64,000 nucleotides of DNA, taken from NCBI RefSeq assembly GCF_029457495.1, contig NZ_CP120361.1, positions 1,752,001 through 1,816,000 on the forward strand. Direction: 5' to 3'. The notes under the pieces are model-generated. The model was not told the DNA's origin and made no database searches. It saw only the letters and a program-made list of their open reading frames with translations. This DNA is from Chelativorans sp. AA-79. GTDB lineage: Bacteria; Pseudomonadota; Alphaproteobacteria; Rhizobiales; Rhizobiaceae. The translations under genes were made by a program, and so were the position numbers. Positions 19,067 through 28,252 of the stretch are shown one piece after another; the stretch's first letter is position 1, and the number at the start of each line of letters is the position of its first letter.

Positions 19067-20656
19067 ATGCAGGAAAAACAGGCACAGGTGCTGATCGCCG
19101 GCGGCGGGCCCGTCGGCATGGGGCTCGCCATCGAGCTGGGCCAACGCGGCATCCGCACCATTGTCGTCGAGCGCCATCCGGTGCCGCAGCAGGTGCCGAA
19201 GGGGCAGAACCTTACCCAGCGCACCATGGAGCACTTCCACTTCTGGGGCGCGGAGGAGGCGCTGCGCGCCGCCCGCACGATCCCCAGGGAATACGGCATC
19301 GGCGGCCTGACCGCCTATGGCACGCTGCTCGGCGACTACCATTACGACTGGCTGCAGCGCGAACTGGTGCGGCCCTACTATTTCACCGACAATGAGCGCC
19401 TGCCCCAATATGCGACGGAGGCTGTGCTGCGCGAACGCGTGAAGGCGTTGCCTTCGGTCGAGGTGCTCTATGGGTTCACCGCCGAAGAGGTGCGCCAGGA
19501 CACGGCTGGCGTCAGCGTCATAGCGTCGGAAAGGGCAGGGGACCGCAAGATCGCCTTACATGGCGAATATCTCGCGGGCTGCGACGGCAGCCGCTCCATG
19601 GTGCGCGAGCAGGCGGGCATCACCGAAACCCGCTCGGACCACGACAGGCTCATGGTGCTTCTGGTCTTCCGCTCCAGAGGCCTGCACAAACTGCTCGAGC
19701 GCTTCCCCGGAAAATCCTTCTTCAACGTGCTCCACTCGGACCTGAAAGGCTATTGGCAGTTCTTCGGCCGCGTCGATCTCGGCGAGACCTGGTTCTTCCA
19801 CGCCCCCGTGGCGCCCGGCACGACGAAGGAGAATTTCGACGCGAAGACCTATCTCCACCGCGCTGCCGGCGCCACTTTCGACGTCGAGCTGGAGCATGTC
19901 GGCTTCTGGGACCTGCGCGTGGCCGTGGCTGACACCTATCGAAAGGGGCGCGTCTTCATTGCCGGCGACGCCGCGCACAGCCACCCGCCCTATGGCGGTT
20001 ACGGCATCAACACCGGTTTCGAGGACGCGCGCAATCTCGGCTGGAAGCTCGCCGCCGCGCTTCGGGGCTGGGGCGGCGACCGGCTGCTCGACAGCTATGA
20101 CGCGGAGCGCCGGCCGGTCTTCCAGTCGACCGCGCGCGATTTCATCGAGAAGGCGATCGAAAGCGACCGCGCCTTTCTGGAAGCCTTCGACCCGGCTCGC
20201 GACAGGGCGGCCTTCGAGGCCGAATGGGCTGCACGCGGCGGCGGTGCGCGGACGGAGGTGAGTGCTTTCGAGCCGAACTACCGCGGCTCCCCCATCGTCT
20301 GTGGTCAGCCAGGGGCGGAGACGAACGCCATCGGCGGGCACAGTTTCGCGGCCCGGCCGGGACACCATCTGGCACCGCAGCCGCTGAGCTCCGGGCGGAA
20401 TGTGTACGAATGCCTTGGCGGCGGCTTCACGCTGCTTTCGCTGGATGGCGATCCGGCCGACATTGCCGCGTTCAAGGCGGCTGCGGGCGCGCTGGAGCTG
20501 CCGTTCGATACCGTCGAGGACAGCCGCGAGGGCGGCCGCGAGCGCTACGAGGCGCGCTATGTGCTGGTGCGGCCGGACCAGTTCGTGGCATGGGCCGGCG
20601 AAACCGGACCGAAGGATGCACCGGCCTTGCTGCGCAAGACGGCCGGCTTCCGCTGA
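19067..20656 (+). CDS. FAD-dependent aromatic hydroxylase (PheA/TfdB/MhpA type)
   Basis: This 529-residue flavoprotein monooxygenase uses NAD(P)H and oxygen to hydroxylate an aromatic ring. The ADP-binding fingerprint is GGGPVGMGLAIELGQRG at residues 12-28. The second FAD motif is RVFIAGDAAHSHPPYGGYG followed by GFEDARNLGWKLA. A C-terminal thioredoxin-like tail is suggested by length and by the YVLVRPDQFVAW ending, common to phenol and 3-hydroxyphenylpropionate hydroxylases. It lies 96 bases after the aldehyde dehydrogenase in the same direction. The substrate is unknown. Confidence 0.9.
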   Translation: MQEKQAQVLIAGGGPVGMGLAIELGQRGIRTIVVERHPVPQQVPKGQNLTQRTMEHFHFWGAEEALRAARTIPREYGIGGLTAYGTLLGDYHYDWLQRELVRPYYFTDNERLPQYATEAVLRERVKALPSVEVLYGFTAEEVRQDTAGVSVIASERAGDRKIALHGEYLAGCDGSRSMVREQAGITETRSDHDRLMVLLVFRSRGLHKLLERFPGKSFFNVLHSDLKGYWQFFGRVDLGETWFFHAPVAPGTTKENFDAKTYLHRAAGATFDVELEHVGFWDLRVAVADTYRKGRVFIAGDAAHSHPPYGGYGINTGFEDARNLGWKLAAALRGWGGDRLLDSYDAERRPVFQSTARDFIEKAIESDRAFLEAFDPARDRAAFEAEWAARGGGARTEVSAFEPNYRGSPIVCGQPGAETNAIGGHSFAARPGHHLAPQPLSSGRNVYECLGGGFTLLSLDGDPADIAAFKAAAGALELPFDTVEDSREGGRERYEARYVLVRPDQFVAWAGETGPKDAPALLRKTAGFR

Positions 20657-20761
20657 TTTCCCGCCGGGCCGTCTGCATCAGCGGCGGCGTCCCGCGAGCT
20701 CGCTGAAGGTCACCGCAAAATCAGCTCCTCGCCGCAAGTGGCTTGCCACAGCGAATAAACA

Positions 20762-20776
20762 TGATAGCTATTGTCA
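20762..20776. promoter_or_regulatory. Iron-box-like motif TGA-N9-TCA
   Basis: TGATAGCTATTGTCA matches the rhizobial iron-responsive operator pattern TGA-N9-TCA bound by RirA. It lies in an AT-rich patch 130 bases before an AraC-type gene next to siderophore uptake genes. The pattern match is seen; the binding is inference. Confidence 0.45.
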
Positions 20777-20908
20777 TATTAAATGGCGGCCGGTCGGCAA
20801 TATGCATGGCCGATCGCTTCTGAAATGCCATCGGAGAAGCCAGCCACGATGATTTGCCGCGTCAGACAACCCCGCCATCCTTCAGGTTAAGCGCGCAGGG
20901 CTTCCAGC

Positions 20909-21802
20909 ATGAGCTATCAGCATTCGATGACCTGCTATACAGAAGGCATCCGGGTGCTCGCGCCTGTCAAATGGCGCGGCTTGAACGGCCTGATGAGCGT
21001 CTTCTGGGATGCGGAAGGCCAGTCCGGGGCCAAGGGATATTACCTGTCACCCGATCCGCGCCTTGTGATCTTTTTCAATGACGTGTCGCCCCACATCCGG
21101 ATGACCAACCGGGAAGGAGGATTCGGACAGCATGACCGTCCGATGACGCGCGCGATCTATGTGCCTGCCGGCGTTCCCTTGTGGACCAATTTCACCTCCC
21201 CGCATCGCTTCTCCCATCTGGATCTGCACGTGCACAGGGATCGGCTATTGAGATTTCTGGCGCCCTCGGTGGGAGCGTCGGCTGCACTGACGGCACTGCG
21301 CCGTCCAGTGGAAATCCAGGATGTCGGTTCCATCGAAACGCTGGCCGGCCTGCTGGTCGAGGAAGTGTCGAACCCTTCGAAACATCCGGTCTATGCCGAG
21401 AGCCTCGTGGGCAGCATCCTAACCGGTCTCCTCGACATCCCCGAGCATGACGGCAAGCAAGCCAATGGCAGGCTCACCCAGGCGCAGATGAACAGGCTGA
21501 TCTCGCGCATCGATGCGTGCGGCGATTGCCGGCTGACGGTCGCCGAGATGGCCGCGACGGTCGGTTTGTCCGAAAGCTGGTTTGCCAATGTCTTCAAGCA
21601 GACGACAGGAAAAACGCCGCTGCAATGGCAGCTCGGAAGACGCATCGAGCTTGCCCAAAAGCTGCTGGTGGAGAGCGATCTGACGGTGGCGGGCATCGCC
21701 GCCCAACTCGGGTTCACCGATCAGGCACATCTGACAAAAGCCTTCCGGCAAAACGTCGGTGAAACACCGGCGGCATGGCGCCGTTTGCGGCAGATCGGCT
21801 AA
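20909..21802 (+). CDS. AraC-family regulator of siderophore uptake
   Basis: This 297-residue protein has a C-terminal AraC DNA-binding domain with two helix-turn-helices (LTVAEMAATVGLSESWFANVFK and LTVAGIAAQLGFTDQAHLTKAF). The N-terminal sensor region is of the PchR-like type, with the RAIYVPAGVPLW segment. Convergent to it is a TonB-dependent siderophore receptor, and an iron-box-like motif lies upstream. It probably activates receptor and transporter genes when the ferric siderophore is present, as PchR-type proteins do. Confidence 0.88.
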   Translation: MSYQHSMTCYTEGIRVLAPVKWRGLNGLMSVFWDAEGQSGAKGYYLSPDPRLVIFFNDVSPHIRMTNREGGFGQHDRPMTRAIYVPAGVPLWTNFTSPHRFSHLDLHVHRDRLLRFLAPSVGASAALTALRRPVEIQDVGSIETLAGLLVEEVSNPSKHPVYAESLVGSILTGLLDIPEHDGKQANGRLTQAQMNRLISRIDACGDCRLTVAEMAATVGLSESWFANVFKQTTGKTPLQWQLGRRIELAQKLLVESDLTVAGIAAQLGFTDQAHLTKAFRQNVGETPAAWRRLRQIG

Positions 21803-21812
21803 TCGCCGGACT

Positions 21813-21842
21813 TGCCCCGCCGCAATGGCTGCGGGCGGGGCA
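21813..21842. terminator. Bidirectional terminator hairpin between AraC gene and receptor gene
   Basis: TGCCCCGCC (21813-21821) pairs with GGCGGGGCA (21834-21842), nine perfect base pairs. It lies between two converging genes, 10 bases after one stop and six before the other. There is no clear T-tract. Confidence 0.6.
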
Positions 21843-21848
21843 GCCTCG

Positions 21849-23993
21849 TCACCAGGTGCGGCGTAGCGTTGCGTAGATCGCGCGGCCCGGATTGTACCAA
21901 TCTGCACCGAACCCGCCATAGGCGACGTGCTTCTCGTTGAACAGGTTGCTTACATTGACCTCGAGAGAGGTGTTTTCCATGATGTCGTAGCTATAGGCGG
22001 CATCGAAGACGATGCTGCTACCCGTCGACTGCGTGTTCGCGTCATCGAAATAATACGAACCCATGTAACGCGCGCCTAGTCCGAAGGTCATATCGCCACG
22101 GCGTCCGCTTCCCTCGAGCGTATAGCGACCCCAGACCGACGCTATATGCTTGGGCACGAACTGCAGACGGTTGCCTTCGTTCGTGGACGCTCCGTCTTCG
22201 ACGATCTCGGAATCGAGATATGAATATGCCGCCGTCAGGCTGAAATTGCTTGTCAGCTCGGCCTTTGCCTCAAGATCCAGACCGCGAACCCGAACTTCGC
22301 CGATCGTGGACGGAAGCAGGGTGATAGGATCCGTGACCGAGACATTCTTCTTGGTCAGATCGTAAAACGCAGCGCTAAAAAGCGCGGGGAATGCGTTGGG
22401 CTGATATTTGACGCCGACCTCGATCTGCTCGCCGCGCTCCGGCTCAGTGCCCAGGGACGGGGGAGCGACGGACTCGGCATAGCTTCCATAAACCGCCAAC
22501 TGATCGGTGACCCGATAGGTCAGGCCCACGCGGCTCGTGAACTCGCTGAGATCGTCCCTGGACGACACGCCTGTGAGCTTGTTCGTCTCCTCCAAATCCA
22601 GCCAGTCATTCCGCAACCCGACGGTCGCGATCAATCTTTCCGAGAAGGTCAGATCCTGCTGGACGTAGATGGACTTGGTTTTCTGGTCGTTGTGCCTGCT
22701 GCTATAAAGCGGAACGGATGCGGGCGCGCCGGTATAGACCGGGTTCGTCCAGTCGATGCCCGGTGCAGCGCCAAAATACGAATCATTGTCGGACGAGGAT
22801 TCATTGTATTCGACGCCAACCAGCGTGCGGCTGTCCACATTGCTGAAGCTGGTGTCGTATTGCAGGCGTGCGTCGATGATGAAGTTTTCCCTCGATGAAT
22901 CGTTGGCGAAGTAAGCCCGGTCCGCAATGGTCGAGCCATCCGTCGGCGTGGCGGAAATATAGGCATAGCCGAAGTCGGTTTTCGTGTCGCTGTAGCGTGC
23001 GTTCGAACTGAAGCTCAGGCCGGAGCCGAAATCATGGTCGAACATGACGCTGACCGTGTTCCTGTCCGTGCCACGATAATTGAAGTCGGGTTCCCCGAAG
23101 AAGCGGCTTCTGTCGAAATCCGAGCCCAGCGGATGCCCGCCGCCACCGGGAACGTCATCGCGATTCAGGTGATCGAAGACGACGGTCAGGCTGGTCGCGT
23201 CGCTGGGACGCCAGGTGAGGCCCCCCATGAAAAATTTCTCGTCGTCCCGCGAATAATCGAATTCGTCATCGGCATCCTTGAACTTGCCGGTAAGACGATA
23301 GGAAAGCGTGTCGTCCTTGGTCAGGTTGTCCCCGAAGTCGAAACCGACTTCCTTGTGCTCATACGACCCGCCGGTAACGTAGACTTCGCCGAACCGCTCA
23401 TTCTTCGGCCGTTTGGTGACGTAGTTCACCGCTCCGCCCGGGTCCGAGACGCCGAAGATGGTGGAATTCGCGCCCTTCAGCACCTCGACGCGCTCGAAGG
23501 CATAAGGCTCTTCCCGCACGCCGCCAAAGGGGCGGCCCAGTGTCAGCCCGTCACGATAGGCATAGGCATCGAAGCCCCGGATCTGGAAATAGTCGAAACG
23601 GTCGTCCGAGCCGTAGAAATCCGCGGTCACGCCGGCGGTGTATTGCAACACCTGCTCGACATTCTGCGCGCCACGCTCCTCGATCTCCTTGGCGGTGATA
23701 ACGGACACCGAGGCGGGCGTATCCAGGATATCCGTCGCCATCTTGCTGCCGCTTGACGTCTTCGTCGCGACGATCGAGTTCGCATCGTCATCGGGATCGC
23801 CGCCCTCGACAACGAGGGTCTCAAGAACGGTGGCGGACCCTGAATCCACAACCTCTTGAGCCAGCAAACACGCGGGCGGGAAGGCGACGAAGGCCGTGCA
23901 GCCCAGTAGGAGCGCATTCCGGTAGCGGGCTCCTGCCCGCCTGTGGTTGCCACCTGTCGTTTCGATTTCCATGGTCAGGATCCGGACTTTCAT
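21849..23993 (-). CDS. TonB-dependent siderophore receptor (FhuA-like)
   Basis: This 714-residue outer-membrane receptor imports a ferric siderophore. It has a signal sequence (LLLGCTAFVAFPPACLLAQ), then a likely TonB box (ETLVVEGGD), a plug domain (about residues 80-180, with RGFDAYAYRDG and VEVLKGANSTIFG) and a 22-strand barrel ending in a C-terminal Trp, as is usual. VNYVTKRP marks the siderophore-receptor subgroup. The start could be 23993 or the ATG at 23972; neither has a strong ribosome site. It is divergent from the ABC transporter genes. Confidence 0.94.
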   Translation of the reverse strand: MKVRILTMEIETTGGNHRRAGARYRNALLLGCTAFVAFPPACLLAQEVVDSGSATVLETLVVEGGDPDDDANSIVATKTSSGSKMATDILDTPASVSVITAKEIEERGAQNVEQVLQYTAGVTADFYGSDDRFDYFQIRGFDAYAYRDGLTLGRPFGGVREEPYAFERVEVLKGANSTIFGVSDPGGAVNYVTKRPKNERFGEVYVTGGSYEHKEVGFDFGDNLTKDDTLSYRLTGKFKDADDEFDYSRDDEKFFMGGLTWRPSDATSLTVVFDHLNRDDVPGGGGHPLGSDFDRSRFFGEPDFNYRGTDRNTVSVMFDHDFGSGLSFSSNARYSDTKTDFGYAYISATPTDGSTIADRAYFANDSSRENFIIDARLQYDTSFSNVDSRTLVGVEYNESSSDNDSYFGAAPGIDWTNPVYTGAPASVPLYSSRHNDQKTKSIYVQQDLTFSERLIATVGLRNDWLDLEETNKLTGVSSRDDLSEFTSRVGLTYRVTDQLAVYGSYAESVAPPSLGTEPERGEQIEVGVKYQPNAFPALFSAAFYDLTKKNVSVTDPITLLPSTIGEVRVRGLDLEAKAELTSNFSLTAAYSYLDSEIVEDGASTNEGNRLQFVPKHIASVWGRYTLEGSGRRGDMTFGLGARYMGSYYFDDANTQSTGSSIVFDAAYSYDIMENTSLEVNVSNLFNEKHVAYGGFGADWYNPGRAIYATLRRTW

Positions 23994-24216
23994 GATTGCT
24001 CGCTGTCGGCTGACGCCGGCAGCAGGAATTGCCTACGGGCAGCCTTGCCGCGCCTACTAACTTGAGCTTGTTTATCCAGTATTGTAAATTTCACCGTTCT
24101 TGTAGAAGCCTGCGGAAACTTTGGCGCTCCACCGCAGACGCGCCGGCACCCGACTTGACGTCGTCAGGTGAACCTGAGACTGAAAGTCCACTTAAGCCTC
24201 ATAGAGGGTACTGCCA
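23994..24216. promoter_or_regulatory. Divergent promoter region of receptor and siderophore ABC genes
   Basis: This contains an AT-rich stretch (24060-24105) with TGAGCTTGTTTATCC at 24064-24078, one base short of the TGA-N9-TCA iron-box pattern. It also contains the palindrome TGACG-T-CGTCA at 24156-24166. Either may serve iron or AraC control. Neither is strong on its own. Confidence 0.35.
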
Positions 24217-25212
24217 ATGCTGCGGTTCTTCCGTCTGACCGTGCCGCTTGCCGCGACATGCCTCTCATTCATTGCATTCGGTTGTGCATGGGCGGGGGAA
24301 ACCACCTATCCCATCACCATCGAGCATGCGCTGGGCACGACGACCATCACCGAGAAGCCTGAACGGGTCGCGACGGTTGCCTGGGCGAACCATGAGGTTC
24401 CGCTGGCGCTCGGGGTCGTGCCTGTCGGCTTTGCCGCGGCCAATTTCGGTGATGACGATGGCGATGGGCTGTTGCCCTGGGTAGCCGAAAAACTGGCCGA
24501 GCTCGGCGCCGGCAAGCCGGTGCTTTTCGACGAGGGCGACGGCATCGACTTCGAGGCGGTCGCCGCCACCGATCCCGATGTGATCCTGGCATCCTATTCG
24601 GGCTTGAGCCAATCGGATTACGACACGCTCAGCCAGATCGCCCCGGTCGTCGCCTATCCTGAAGCCCCATGGTCGACCGACTGGCGCGAGATGATCCGCT
24701 ACAACAGCGCCGGGCTGGGCATGGCCGCCGAGGGCGAGGCGCTGATCGCGCAGATCGAGGCCGAAATTGCGGAAACGGTCGCCGGCTACCCTGAACTTCA
24801 GGGCAAATCGGCAATGTTCATCACCCATCTCGACACGACCGACCTCAGCACCGTCAATTTCTATACCGGGAACGATACACGGGTGAAGTTCTTCACCGAT
24901 CTGGGGCTGAAATCGCCGAAAAGCGTCATGGAAGCGTCGGAGGCAGGCCGCTACTCGGACTCCATCAGCGCCGAGCGGATCGATGCGTTCGACGATGTCG
25001 ATATCGTCGTCACCTATGGCGACCGGAGACTGATCGACGCGCTGGCGGCCAATCCGCTCATGTCCAGGATGCCGGCCGTCGCCAACGACGCGGTGGTCCT
25101 TTTGGGCAGGGATCCGCTCGGCACGGCGGCAAATCCCACACCGCTTTCGATCCCGTGGGTGCTTAAAGACTACTTGGTTTTGCTTGCAAAGGCGGCCCAA
25201 AAATCCAGATGA
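24217..25212 (+). CDS. Ferric-siderophore ABC binding protein (FecB/FhuD type)
   Basis: This 331-residue periplasmic protein has a signal peptide (LPLAATCLSFIAFGCAWAG). The mature protein has the helical-backbone class of segments: ITIEHALGTTTITEKPERVATV near the start and DPDVILASYSGLSQSDYDTLSQIAPVVAYP in the middle. A Cys lies near the cleavage site, but the lipobox is poor, so a free periplasmic protein is likelier. Its stop overlaps the permease start (ATGA). It hands the iron chelate from the TonB receptor to the FecCD permeases. Confidence 0.93.
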   Translation: MLRFFRLTVPLAATCLSFIAFGCAWAGETTYPITIEHALGTTTITEKPERVATVAWANHEVPLALGVVPVGFAAANFGDDDGDGLLPWVAEKLAELGAGKPVLFDEGDGIDFEAVAATDPDVILASYSGLSQSDYDTLSQIAPVVAYPEAPWSTDWREMIRYNSAGLGMAAEGEALIAQIEAEIAETVAGYPELQGKSAMFITHLDTTDLSTVNFYTGNDTRVKFFTDLGLKSPKSVMEASEAGRYSDSISAERIDAFDDVDIVVTYGDRRLIDALAANPLMSRMPAVANDAVVLLGRDPLGTAANPTPLSIPWVLKDYLVLLAKAAQKSR

Positions 25213-26252
25213 CGGCGCAGAGCATCGAGGCATCTGGTCGGGTGTCTTTCCCCGGAAGGTCGAACCGTAGCCGCACCCTCTGGCTGGCTGCGGTGATCGC
25301 GGCCTGTGCAGCGCTTTGCGCCCTTTCCGTGGCGGTCGGCACGCGCGACGTGGCCTGGACCGACATCGTCGCAGCACTTGGCGGTCAGGTCGACAGCATC
25401 GGCCGGGCCGCGGTTGCCGTGCGGGTTCCGCGGACACTGCTGGCCCTGCTTGCCGGGGCGGCACTCGGGCTCGCCGGGGCGATCATGCAGGGCGTGACCC
25501 GCAATCCCCTGGCCGATCCGGGTATCCTGGGCGTCAATATGGGCGCATCGCTTGCCGTCGTCGTCGCGGTCGCCTGGTTCAATATCACCTCGTCCCATGC
25601 CTATATCTGGACGGCCATTCTGGGGGCAGGGGCGTCGGCGGTCTTCGTTTATGTCATCGGCTCCCTGGGGCGCGGCGGGGCAACGCCCCTCAAGCTGGCG
25701 CTTGCCGGAGCCGCCACCTCGGTCGCCTTCTCCTCGCTGGTCATCGCGGTGGTGCTGCCGCGAAACGACATCGCGGGCGGCATCCGTGCTTGGCAGATCG
25801 GCGGCGTGGGCGGAGCGACCTTCGACCGCATTTCCCACGTGCTGCCGTTTCTTGTTCTGGGCTTTGCCATAAGCCTGCTTTCGGCACGCAAGCTGAACTC
25901 GCTGGCCTTGGGCGACGAGTTGGCGGCCGGGCTTGGCGAGCGCGTCGCCGTGGCCCGCGCGGTCGCCGCGCTTGGCGCCATCCTGCTGTGCGGAGCGACC
26001 ACGGCGATCTGCGGGCCGATCGGCTTTGTGGGGTTGGTCGTGCCGCATCTGTGCCGCCTGCTGGTCGGGGTCGATCACCGGTGGCTGCTGCCGTTTTCGG
26101 CACTTGGCGGGGCATGCCTGCTTCTGTCCGCCGATATCGTCGGGCGCATCATAGCCAGACCGGCCGAGCTCGATGTCGGCATCATCACCGCCTTCGTCGG
26201 CGCCCCCTTCTTCATCTGGATCGTCAGGCGCCAGCGGGTGCGTGAGCTGTGA
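25209..26252 (+). CDS. Siderophore ABC permease, FecCD family (first)
   Basis: This 347-residue inner-membrane protein has about ten helices. Family segments are RVPRTLLALLAGAALGLAGA, the GVTRNPLADPGILGVNMGAS block and ICGPIGFVGLVVPHLCRLL, which contacts the ATPase. It overlaps both neighbours, with the start in the binding-protein stop and the end in the next permease start. It pairs with the second FecCD protein to form the channel. Confidence 0.94.
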   Translation: MTAQSIEASGRVSFPGRSNRSRTLWLAAVIAACAALCALSVAVGTRDVAWTDIVAALGGQVDSIGRAAVAVRVPRTLLALLAGAALGLAGAIMQGVTRNPLADPGILGVNMGASLAVVVAVAWFNITSSHAYIWTAILGAGASAVFVYVIGSLGRGGATPLKLALAGAATSVAFSSLVIAVVLPRNDIAGGIRAWQIGGVGGATFDRISHVLPFLVLGFAISLLSARKLNSLALGDELAAGLGERVAVARAVAALGAILLCGATTAICGPIGFVGLVVPHLCRLLVGVDHRWLLPFSALGGACLLLSADIVGRIIARPAELDVGIITAFVGAPFFIWIVRRQRVREL

Positions 26253-27289
26253 CGATGCTTGCCTCCACCATCGATTCCCTCGTCGACAACCGCCGCCGCC
26301 GTACGCGCAAGCACAATTTCGTGGTCGCCGTTCTGGTGCTCCTGCTGGCCGCGACCTTCGCCCTGGCGCTGTCTCTGGGACAATCCTTCACGCCGCCGAA
26401 CGACGTCATCCGCGTGCTCTTGGGCGAGGATGTGTCGGGCGCGAGCTTCACCGTTGGGCAGTTGCGGCTGCCACGGGCGGTTCTGTCGGTCCTTGCGGGC
26501 TTGAGCTTCGGGTTCGGCGGCGTGGCCTTCCAGATCATGCTGCGCAATCCCCTCGCCAGCCCGGACATCATCGGCATCAGCTCGGGCGCAAGCGCTGCGG
26601 CCGTCTTCGCCATCGTCGTGCTGTCGCTCAGCGGGCCGGTCGTCTCGATCTTCGCCGTCATCGCCGGCTTGGGCGTGGCGCTGCTGGTCTATGCTCTTTC
26701 GTGCAGGAACGGCGTTGCCGGAACGCGGCTCATCCTCGTCGGCATCGGCGTTTCGGCCATGCTGGAAAGCTTCATCGCCTACATCCTCTCCTACGCTCCC
26801 GCCTGGAGCCTGCAGGAGGCGATGCGCTGGCTGACCGGCAGTGTCAACGGCGCGCAGCTAGGCCAGGCGCTCCCGCTTCTCCTGGCGCTCGCCGTCCTCG
26901 GCGGGCTTCTTTTAAGCCGTTCGCGCGACCTGGAGACGCTGAGGCTGGGGGATGACGCCGCGGCCGCGCTGGGTGTCGGGGTTGCCGGCACCCGTATCAT
27001 TGTCATCGTCGCGGCGGTCGGCATGATCGCATGCGCGACGGCGGTAACGGGGCCGATCGCCTTCGTCGCCTTCCTGTCGGGGCCGATTGCCGCCCGCATC
27101 GTGGGAAGCAACGGTTCGCTGTTGGTCCCCTCGGCGCTGATCGGGGCGACGCTCGTGCTGGTCGGCGATTACTGCGGGCAATTCCTTTTGCCGAGCCGCT
27201 ATCCGGTGGGCGTGGTGACCGGCGCGCTGGGTGCTCCCTACCTGATTTTCCTGATCGTCCGCGTCAATCGGACGGGAGGCTCGCTATGA
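26249..27289 (+). CDS. Siderophore ABC permease, FecCD family (second)
   Basis: This 346-residue inner-membrane protein resembles the first permease: RLPRAVLSVLAGLSFGFGGV, MLRNPLASPDIIGISSGASA and AVTGPIAFVAFLSGPIAARI are the matching family blocks. The GTG at 26249 overlaps the previous stop; an ATG two codons later (26255) is an alternative start. It completes the heterodimeric channel. Confidence 0.94.
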   Translation: MTMLASTIDSLVDNRRRRTRKHNFVVAVLVLLLAATFALALSLGQSFTPPNDVIRVLLGEDVSGASFTVGQLRLPRAVLSVLAGLSFGFGGVAFQIMLRNPLASPDIIGISSGASAAAVFAIVVLSLSGPVVSIFAVIAGLGVALLVYALSCRNGVAGTRLILVGIGVSAMLESFIAYILSYAPAWSLQEAMRWLTGSVNGAQLGQALPLLLALAVLGGLLLSRSRDLETLRLGDDAAAALGVGVAGTRIIVIVAAVGMIACATAVTGPIAFVAFLSGPIAARIVGSNGSLLVPSALIGATLVLVGDYCGQFLLPSRYPVGVVTGALGAPYLIFLIVRVNRTGGSL

Positions 27290-28098
27290 CTGCTCATACC
27301 CTCACCGTCAGCCAGCTTTCGGCCGGTTACGGCGATGCCGACGTCCTGAGCGGGCTGGAGCTCGCCGTGCCGCCCGGCAAGATCACCGTGATCGTCGGCG
27401 CCAATGCCTGCGGCAAGTCCACGCTGCTGCGCGCGATGTCCCGGCTCATCGCGCCGCGCCGGGGGCATGTGCTGCTCGATGGCAAATCGATCCACCGGAC
27501 CCCGTCGCGGGAACTGGCCCGCACATTGGGCCTGCTTCCCCAGTCCCCCATCGCGCCGGAAGGCATCACGGTCGCCGACCTCGTCAGCCGTGGAAGGCAC
27601 CCTCATCAGGGCATGTTCTCACGCTGGACGCGCAGGGACGACGAGGCCGTGGATGCCGCACTCACGGCAACCAGGACCGTGGAGCTTGCCGAAAGGCCGG
27701 TGGACGAGCTCTCCGGCGGGCAACGCCAGCGCGTCTGGATCGCCATGGCGCTGGCGCAGCAGACAGAGATCCTGCTCCTGGACGAGCCGACGACATTTCT
27801 CGACATCAGCCATCAGGTCGAGGTGCTGGATCTCCTGACCGATCTCAATCACACGCGCGGCACCACCATCGTCATGGTGCTGCATGACCTCAACCTGGCG
27901 GCGCGCTATGCGGATTACCTTCTGGCAATGGTGGAGGGGCGCCTGCACGTCTCCGGCAAGCCGGAAGAGGTGCTGACGGAAGAGAACGTGCGGCAGGTCT
28001 TCGGCCTCGAAAGCCGCATCATCACCGACCCGACCTCCGGCAGGCCGATCATGCTTCCCATCGGCCGGCACCGGATGGCAACGGGGCAAGTTCGTTGA
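27286..28098 (+). CDS. Siderophore ABC transporter ATPase (FecE/FhuC type)
   Basis: This 270-residue cytoplasmic ATPase powers the uptake system. Walker A is GANACGKST, the signature is LSGGQRQR, Walker B is ILLLDEPTTFLD, and the H-loop is VLHDLNLAARYAD. This last form is typical of iron-chelate ATPases. The ATG at 27286 lies in the permease stop. A longer frame upstream is a shadow. It is the only ABC ATPase gene in the whole window, although three other ABC permease pairs are present. Confidence 0.95.
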   Translation: MTAHTLTVSQLSAGYGDADVLSGLELAVPPGKITVIVGANACGKSTLLRAMSRLIAPRRGHVLLDGKSIHRTPSRELARTLGLLPQSPIAPEGITVADLVSRGRHPHQGMFSRWTRRDDEAVDAALTATRTVELAERPVDELSGGQRQRVWIAMALAQQTEILLLDEPTTFLDISHQVEVLDLLTDLNHTRGTTIVMVLHDLNLAARYADYLLAMVEGRLHVSGKPEEVLTEENVRQVFGLESRIITDPTSGRPIMLPIGRHRMATGQVR

Positions 28099-28152
28099 TT
28101 TCCGCTCCTCCGTTTGGCGGGCGTATCATCCCTGAATGCCAAGGCGCGGGTC

Positions 28153-28189
28153 TGTCATTCCTGACAAGCGACTTATTCATCCGATGAAT
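28153..28189. promoter_or_regulatory. Two palindromes upstream of FadR-type gene
   Basis: TGTCA-TTCC-TGACA (28153-28166) is followed by ATTCATC-C-GATGAAT (28175-28189), both perfect. They lie 64-100 bases before the FadR-type start, where an autoregulatory operator would be expected. Confidence 0.45.
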
Positions 28190-28252
28190 GCTTGACGCGA
28201 TTGCCTGAGATGCGATACATCCTACCAATGCGCGAGGAGGCGTATCGGGAGG

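Noticed and set aside
20738..20749. GTGGC-TT-GCCAC hairpin as a terminator of the hydroxylase gene
   Set aside because: The stem is only five base pairs with a two-base loop and no T-tract.
24217..24320. Lipoprotein signal in the siderophore-binding protein
   Set aside because: The Cys near the cleavage site lacks a proper Leu at -3 and has Phe at -2, so a normal signal peptide is more likely.
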